This document shows, in pieces, positions 57,096 to 64,000 of a stretch of DNA of 64,000 bases. A model generated the notes under the pieces. The model saw only the letters and a list, made by a program, of their open reading frames with translations, was not told the DNA's origin and did no database searches. The position numbers were made by a program, and so were the translations under genes. The DNA lies in NCBI RefSeq assembly GCF_037975245.1, contig NC_092572.1:23978489-24042488 (forward strand). Reading direction: 5' to 3'. How positions within the stretch are numbered: position 1 is the stretch's first letter; the number at the start of each line of letters is the position of its first letter. The DNA comes from Apostichopus japonicus. Taxonomy: Eukaryota; Echinodermata; Holothuroidea; Aspidochirotida; Stichopodidae.

Positions 57096-58934
57096 ATGTT
57101 AGGATTAGGGGATACGTTGTTCGTGTGAACTTTTGGTAGAAATGGGAGTTATAGAGACAACAATTCCAAAAAAGTCTACAGTAAGTGAATGTGTGCCAAC
57201 TGCAGAATAATAGGAAACAAGAAAAGTATCATAGAGACAAAACACTCTTCGTTCTTTACAGATGAAACCTTTGATTGAATTACGTGCAACGATGCGAGTG
57301 TTGTACCATCATAAACATACTGAGACGTAGAAGGCCATCTTTTCAATGAATCTATGTCACCGGAAGCTTCAGACCCGAGATATGGTAAGTAAATTCGCAG
57401 TTACGAATGATTACTTCGTAGCAAACGATTGTCACTAATGGCCGACCAGACTTTAACAAAAGAGATGGACGAACTTCCCTCCGATAAATGGCTCTACCGC
57501 CCTCTAATATTAAAGTCGATAGTCCTGAACGATAAGATGACTATCAAAAAGAGTAGCGATATACTTTAAATGTTAACGCCATTGCCCACCCTCGCCCTAG
57601 CTCCCGTAACTACCAGGGCGAACTCTTGCTTACCTCTGGATTTTTTAACACCGGAACAAGATAGTACGCACCACACAGTTCCACATCGAGTTAAAAAAAT
57701 GAGTCTTCGAAGTAATGTGGTCTCTTGGTTTTTGAAAATGATTCACCATGTAAACACTACCATGGAGAGTCGGAAATATGAACACTCCTTATTATTTCAA
57801 ATTTCCTTATCATGACCATGTAAATTATTAGCTATGAGGACCATAAGTTTTCGTTAGTTCTTTGAAGGTCTGAATTGTCTCAATCGACCAAATTTTCGTA
57901 CAAAATGTACTTCCATCAACATACAAAGCAAACCCCCAACACCCCCCCAAAACAAAAACTAACTAAAAACCTAGTTGCTATCGTATCTAAAATCTGTTCT
58001 ACTATTTGCTTTTTATTACTTTTATGGTTCCTCGAGAGGGAAACCTATGGAGACACTTTTGCAGATTGCACAGTCTGCAATGACCATAATGCGGATCGCA
58101 AAGTCGGTAATTACTATTACGTTTACATTCATCCAACACGGCAGCAAACAGGAAAGATGTACTCAAAGCCAAAGACTTTGTTATTTGGCCAGCAACGGCT
58201 AGACCGTCATTTCTTAGAAAGGTTGCTATTACTAGAGTCGTAGGGTCTGCGCTGTTTGTTCAATGTTAGAAAAACATTCAACAGGTAGAATAAATTATCA
58301 AAGACGCGTTAAATTGTACTTGGTACTATTAAATAAGTAAATGTTGATAATATTGTCTATTTAATATGTCTTTAAATGTTAAAAACAAGGTCGTGTTGAT
58401 GTAGAAATTGTTAACACCTGTACAATAGTCCACGTACCTGACGCTTTTTAGGTTAGTACCATTATGTTGACAGGGGTAACTATTAAAGTTGGCATTAAAT
58501 ATAATACACTTCCTGTTGCAAAACTGCTCAATACAAAGAAGTAGAGCAAGTACATAATATAGTCTACCTACACGGTAACTTACTGCATGTTGTTACTCGA
58601 GTTTTGCGCCTGCAGTGTGCGGCGATCATCAGACGACTGGACATAAACATTCCTGTATGTGACCTTAACATGTTTCTTCCTAGCACGTTCGGGCGATTTG
58701 TTGACATGGCGACACTTTGAGACGAGCTCTGTTTTTTGTTTGTTTATAATGTTCTTGGTACGTAAGATTGCCAGCTTTTTATACTACGCAGAGGCTGCAC
58801 TGGCCCGATTCATGTTTTGCGTGTTCGATTGTTTTACTATCTCCCAGCTAATACTGTGGCTATTTCCCCCTCTTCTCAGGTTCATATGTATTTTGACAGT
58901 TCTGTTTCTTTTTGGTACTTGGAAGGAAATATTT
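57096..58934. other. Apparently unique intergenic sequence
   Basis: No recognised gene. A plus-strand frame at 57,875-58,243 and another at 58,659-58,952 (Phe/Leu/Cys-rich) lack domains and splice context. Confidence 0.5.
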
Positions 58935-61503
58935 AGAGAAACAAATTGGTAGGCGTCTCCTCCTTTGGAATAAAGAGTTGATTTATTATCTTTTCTCTCC
59001 TAATCCTTCATTAGTGAATTGCATTATCATATAAAGAAATGTTCAATCACAAGATATGTTGCAAAAGAAAAGAAAAAAACACATAAAATGGGGGTGTAGA
59101 TGGCAACAACTTACACCTCTTCAGCACATGGTCAGCTTATCAAGAGCTGTAAAAAAAAAAATTACCTGAAAAAAGGTTTTTGCATTGAATATTGCAGAAA
59201 CGTAACAATTTCATAACAACTAATATATCTAGATATTCTTAATTTGTATACTATGCTAGACAAATAAGCCTCTCCTGCATGGCATCAAAGGAGGACCCCC
59301 CACTGAAATGTCTTTGCCCCCTCCCTTCCCCTTTGCTTGCCCCCCAAATGATATTGGTGGGCAAAATAAATTGGACGAAAATTACAAAATGCATTTACAG
59401 GCTCAGTTAAACCAGTTCGTGGTTGACATTAATCCATAATTGACGGGAAGCCTCAAATTAAAACCAGCCAATTGTGTCTCAGTGTATCCTATTATTTTGC
59501 TTTCTGCCACCATGCCCCTTCTCTCACCACACATGCTACCCAACGAGATAACCTGCAACCATGCTTGTTATATCATGCGTGTTTATTACTTAATAACATC
59601 GTTATATCGACCGTCAGAAATTAATGAGATACTGTTACTTGGCAGCTGCAGCATGATATATTACGTACTTTCAACATCACTCATGGGAACTCGCACAGAC
59701 TGATTAGTCGTTAGAATAGACCTTACCAAAATATTGTTTGCAACGACTTTACAGATCCTAGCCGATTATTGTAATGAGACAGATGGAGTATGTTGCTGGA
59801 CAGACAGTTTGTAGTGGTTGAATGAATGAATCATATACAGAATCATTTAAATCATAATTATAGTAAATCATAGACAATGAGATTGCTAAAACTGCACTGT
59901 CTGAAGCATATCTCAGAGCAAACTGAGAAAAGGGGAACCATAAGCGAGGAGAATTTGGAGAACAATGTAGAGAGATTTCACAGAGAGTTTAAGATGTGTG
60001 GAAATTGGAATATCTCATTCCCATTTATGATTGAAAATAGAATTTCATAGACATAAGTGTATATCTAAGCCTTTTGTCCCCCACTCTTTTGAAAGGCTAT
60101 CTACATAGAGCATAGGCAGTCTTCATAGAGTTGCCCTATTGCAGAGGAATGCAAACTACAAAATTGTAGGCTACTAATAGTAGACATCGAACAGAAATGT
60201 TTTTGGTCTTTATTTACTCAACTTGACCAGAAAATTCTCTAAATTTGACTGGTTGTGTTACAGAAAAACTGACAGCCCTGCTGAAGGCTGTAAATTCCAA
60301 ACTGGTATCACATTATGACACCATCATATTGTGTCTTTTGTATTACCGGCTACTGCCAGTGCCACGGAATTGAATAACCAGGCTACCCTAGAATCAGCTT
60401 CTATTTTGAGTTATTGGCTACTTGATTAATTTCTACCCAACGGATTAGTCTGAGGCTAATCATATGCAGTATATTGAACATTTTAATATCATTTTTCATG
60501 GCTAAAATCTCGGCCGATTTGATAAAATTGAAAGCTCTGAAGCCTCTCAATTCCGAAATATTGTATTCTTCCAGGGGCCCTTTGCCGGGCCCCAGGACCC
60601 CATGCAGAAAGGGCAAAGTGTTCTTGTAGACAGGTCAATAAACTGGATCCGCCACCTAAAGTGAAATCCTGACTACACGCTTGACTTTCTCTACAATATA
60701 TCAAATTCACATTTATAGTTGGAATATCCCGTCAACGATTAAACCGTTCAATTTGGGTATAGAAACATTCTCAACAGTACCATTACCATGATTACAAGTG
60801 TTTGGGAACGGGCCATATTGCAAAAGTACCTAAACTGACCAAGCTGGTTCAGTGTGAAACTTGCCTCCCACTCGAAATCTTTGCCCCCCCCCCACCCACA
60901 GATAAAAGTCTGGTAATGCCACTGCCTGTTTTTGAATTCCAAGACATCCGACATATTTTGGTAATATATATGAGATATAGTACCTCAGCAATAGATCAAT
61001 TTAATTGGGAATGTCCTTAAAGAATGTTTCAGTTTGATTGATATGATTTGCTTAGTGTATTAAGACGTGCAACATTGATACATTCATGAAAACCTGGCAA
61101 CTAACCAGATGCTTTAATGCAACAAGAAAGTAACATTTTAACCCTTCCTTAGCACATGCACCAATCTGTTACCCTAATTTACATATAAGCACCTGCCCTG
61201 GTGTCTAATAGGACATCCACATACTGCTGTTCTCGTATTAATTCAAACATAAAATTAGGCTCATCTGAAGGTCTACAATATTTTTAATTCTTGGAAATGA
61301 TTGAACTTCAGCTGTTTTACATTTTTTGGTGTTTCAGCTGTCTTCACAGACCAGCGGCATACCAATGTGAGGGCCAATAATGATACTACAACGTTCCCCC
61401 AACTATTCCTTAATCCGTATCGTCTTGATGCACATCGAGAAAAATCATCCTCATGTCACTTGAAGTTTGTTTTCCCTAAACCTTTCCACTAAAATCAACG
61501 TTG

Positions 61504-61727
61504 CTGTGTAGGTAGAGATTCATCGTGTAGGAGCAGGCGTTTGTGTAGTTACCGTCTCCTCTGTAAGTTCATCCTCCTCCTGTGTAGGTACATCAGGCTC
61601 TTTTGTAGATACATCAAGCTCTGTGGTAGGTACATCAGGCTTCTGTGTAGGTACATCATGCTCCTGTGTAGGTACATCATACTCCAGTGTAGGTACATCA
61701 GGCCCATGTGCAGGAACATCATGCTTC
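61504..61727 (-). pseudogene. Minisatellite exon A, copy 2, frameshifted tail
   Basis: Minus-strand frame after acceptor TGTCTACACAG: about nine DVPTQEH-type units, then TEETVTTQTPAPTR and a premature stop. One extra base relative to copy 1 (ACACGATGAATC versus ACACATGAATC) causes the stop. The paralogous upstream exon at 61,862-61,985 has a good donor TTG|GTAAGT and phase 0, matching exon A. Confidence 0.5.
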
Positions 61728-61861
61728 TGTGTAGACATTAATAAATGTTAATGATATGTTTCTGTCTTAAATATTACAGAGATGTGAAATATCATCTTTA
61801 TTACCATGAAATATAACATGAACTGTATACTCACTGTAAACAAACTGGAATTGAACACTTA

Positions 61862-61985
61862 CCAATGGATTAATTGGTGACGATCTTGATATATGCATTG
61901 ATTGTGGAGCTGTCTCGAAGGGAAAGCAAACATGGTAACTTGCTGGATCCCTGGCTAGCTTTGTAAGATTTACGCTGGAAGTCAT
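61862..61985 (-). CDS. Possible exon before minisatellite exon A (copy 2)
   Basis: About 41 codons from an ATG (MTSSVNLTKLARDP...) to the donor CCATTG|GTAAGT, phase 0. Copy 1 (16,262-16,385) keeps the donor but has lost one base and gained a stop. No domain recognised. Whether it is a first exon is unknown. Confidence 0.35.
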
Positions 61986-62194
61986 CTTAATTAAGTGATA
62001 TTATTAAATATAACAGATCCCTCTTCCAATACCAGCTCAACAAATTCACAGAACTACCTTCTTCTGTAGCATTACCTATTGAACCAAAGAGAATAACAAT
62101 TGTATAAATGACAAAAAAGGAATTCCATAACCGTTAAAATGATTCCACATATTTGCCAATGTGTGGTGGTAGATTTGTCTGCAGACTGTACCTT

Positions 62195-62414
62195 TTCGAA
62201 CCAACTAAGTTTTCCACTAAACAATCCATGTTGATGTGTATGTAGGTAGAGATGTGTAAGCGCAGGCTTTTGTGTAGTTACCACCTCCTGTGTAGGTACA
62301 TCAGGCTCCTGTGCAGGTAGATAATACCCCTTTGTAGGAACACCATGCTCCTGTGTAGGAACATCAGGCCCCTGTGTAGGTACATCAGGCCCACATGTAG
62401 GAACATAATTCCTC
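62195..62414 (-). CDS. Minisatellite exon B (copy 2)
   Basis: Between acceptor TATCTACACAG and donor AAAG|GTACAG. Encodes RNYVPTCGPDVPTQGP and further PTQE units, a TTQKPALTH tail and a final LFSGKLSWFEK. Thr/Pro-rich. Intact here while copy 1 is damaged, so the two duplicates have lost complementary parts. Confidence 0.45.
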
Positions 62415-63784
62415 TGTGTAGATACAAACAGAAATACATAACTGTTAATGATATGTTTCAATCTTAAATATTACAGAGATGTGATGTATTATCCTTGCAT
62501 CACTTTATCTCATATGTAACCAAGCACCCTGGGAGTGCACATACAGTTTCATGGAAAGTATAGTTAGAGATAAAAAAAAACTCTAGGCATGTATACAATG
62601 CATACTAAGTTTGATATGAAAGTCAATGCCTGCCCCATGCACAAACACAACATGCACACATACTCACATCCACAACAGAAACGAAATATAACTTACCTTT
62701 TTGTCACTTTCTTGTCAATATAAAGTTATCCTAGAGGAGTTTTGGATTTTCCACTTTGGCCAGCCACGTGGCCAGCCACAAAACACTCCATGATGATATG
62801 TGGACTCCTGTGAAGCGGCTTATTAGTCCTATGTAGGTTCATTACGGCCCTGCATAGTCACTAAAAAAAAACAGTGATATTTTGGTATTTAAATATTAGA
62901 ACTATATTTGCTATAAGGAAAAACATTTACTGTGATATATCAGGGCTAGAAAGCTGCTGGTAATTCCTGACATTTGTAAGCTGGATATTACATGAATCAG
63001 ACACCCATCATTAAAAGGGAAATGTGTTCTCTTTTACTATAAACGACATATTTAAATGAATATATATTGGAGATATTATCATGCATCTACTGCATGATTG
63101 CTTATGGCAATAACAGTTAACATATGTCATAATATGTAAACTATAACGAATGTGGTATGTGCATTGAAAAAAAAATACAAGATTATTGCTCCTAGTGATG
63201 AGGCTTGGACATTAAATGGGTATGTGACTGTTATGAGGAAACGAAACATGCTCTACACTGTCAGTGGAAAACCACATCTCAATGTCTTGACTCAAGATAT
63301 TGGTTGATTGGATGAACCTATTTTGACTAGTAAAATCCTCCATTCGTCCATGCAATGGATCATTATAGTAGGTGGTCTGTGGTGTCGAAACAGCAAATGT
63401 TTGCAAGTCTACTTTTCTATTTTGATATTTTATTTGATGTATTTGTGAAACCTGGTACATTTGGACTGTTGGCTAGCTATTAAGGTTCTATGTATTTAGA
63501 ATTTAATTGGAAGGCAACGTTTTGTAGAAATATTGTCTTCCTCCGTGAATATGGGAGTTGAATATTATGAATTAAAACAAAAAGAAATTTTAAGCTGAAT
63601 TGCGATGACATCATTCAGTTGTTGCCAGATGCATTTCACAAAATACCACCAAATTTAAAGATTTTCCGTCTTTGCCATTAGACATATTTTTAAGGTTTTG
63701 ACACAGATTTTCAGCATTTTCTCTAAGGAATCAACTTCAGCCACCTGAATACCCCTTGAATGTTACTGTGAATACATATTATTT

Positions 63785-64000
63785 CCCAGATAACATCATG
63801 CTAGCGGTCCACCGGCGGCCCGCCAGCTGCACCACTGGCGGTCCACCGGCGGGGAAAGCCGGCGGAACGCCAGAGATTTGGCCGGCTTTAATCCGGCGGT
63901 CTGCCGGCGTCTACGCCAGAAGACCGCCGGAGAGACGCCAGCGTACCGCCGGTGTACCGCCAGTGTTTCACAAGCAGACCGCTAAAGAAACGCCAGCGTA
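63785..64000. mobile_element. GC-rich CCGGCGG repeat element, truncated by window
   Basis: An abrupt change from AT-rich to strongly GC-rich sequence after CCCAGATAACATCATGCTAG. At least twelve CCGGCGG/CCGCCGG or ACGCCAG words occur in both orientations with 10-25 base spacing. Probably the end of a transposable element beginning CCCAGATAAC; the other end is outside the window. Confidence 0.6.

Larger units (their letters stand above)
58935..63784. repeat. Segmental duplication 1, copy 2
   Basis: Paralogue of 12,872-18,517. Lacks the retroposon and (TA)n of copy 1. Contains its own minisatellite exons A (61,520-61,725) and B (62,120-62,415) and a broken copy of the acidic exon. Ends exactly where the GC-rich terminal element starts. 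Confidence 0.92.

Noticed and set aside
57875-58243. 122-codon plus-strand ORF
   Set aside because: No recognisable domain, no clear start context, and no splice signals; kept as unassigned.

Overview
This is a eukaryotic, AT-rich, intron-rich and repeat-dense window from an invertebrate animal. Exons are short and bounded by GT/AG sites, and most of the sequence is transposon-derived. The host exons encode ZU5, UPA, Death and DED-like domains and a beta-propeller. Large families of such proteins are known in marine deuterostomes, so an echinoderm (perhaps a sea cucumber) is my best guess. That guess is inference from gene content only.

Layout. 1-5,585: intergenic, with a minisatellite, a hAT-like MITE (2,325-3,598) and simple repeats. 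5,590-11,812: a complete, very young Ty3/Gypsy LTR retrotransposon (LTRs differ by 1 base in 575; 4-bp target duplication; tRNA-Trp primer site) carrying an extra SGNH-hydrolase-like ORF before gag, with pol in the -1 frame behind a CCCAAAC slippery site. 12,300-12,850: a decayed reverse transcriptase end. 12,872-18,517: copy 1 of a ~5-kb segmental duplication (copy 2 is 58,935-63,784) holding 21-bp minisatellite exons and an acidic terminal exon.

16,402-31,120, minus strand: the main host gene. Reading from high to low coordinates: a DED-like exon, an array of five intact and one decayed small linker exons, one ZU5 exon, three exons that finish ZU5/UPA, a 19-codon exon, a Death-domain exon, and a short acidic tail exon. 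All inferred splice phases agree. A beta-propeller exon (39,289-40,075, minus) lies upstream on the same strand and ends in phase 0, which fits the phase-0 DED exon; it may be the same gene or a neighbour.

31.9-42.4 kb: repeats and a nested transposon stack. A 4.1-kb TIR element (32,778-36,913) contains a hAT MITE (32,813-33,650) and a foldback repeat (34,435-35,026). Two more MITEs lie at 37,770-38,221 and 40,991-41,265. 43,196-47,822 and 53,994-56,676: a second segmental duplication, in which copy 1 carries a 1.8-kb insertion whose empty site is visible in copy 2. 49,371-52,796, minus: a nearly full-length CR1/L2-group non-LTR retrotransposon with one internal stop. 53,010-53,860: a ~210-bp tandem repeat. 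63,785-64,000: the start of a GC-rich CCGGCGG element cut off by the window edge.

How it works together: the host exons describe a cytoplasmic death-fold signalling protein (DED - variable linker - ZU5 - UPA - Death domain). Its linker and tail are being remodelled by tandem exon duplication, minisatellite change and segmental duplication, and transposons have inserted into introns and repeats. No rRNA, tRNA, CRISPR or bacterial-type genes were seen.
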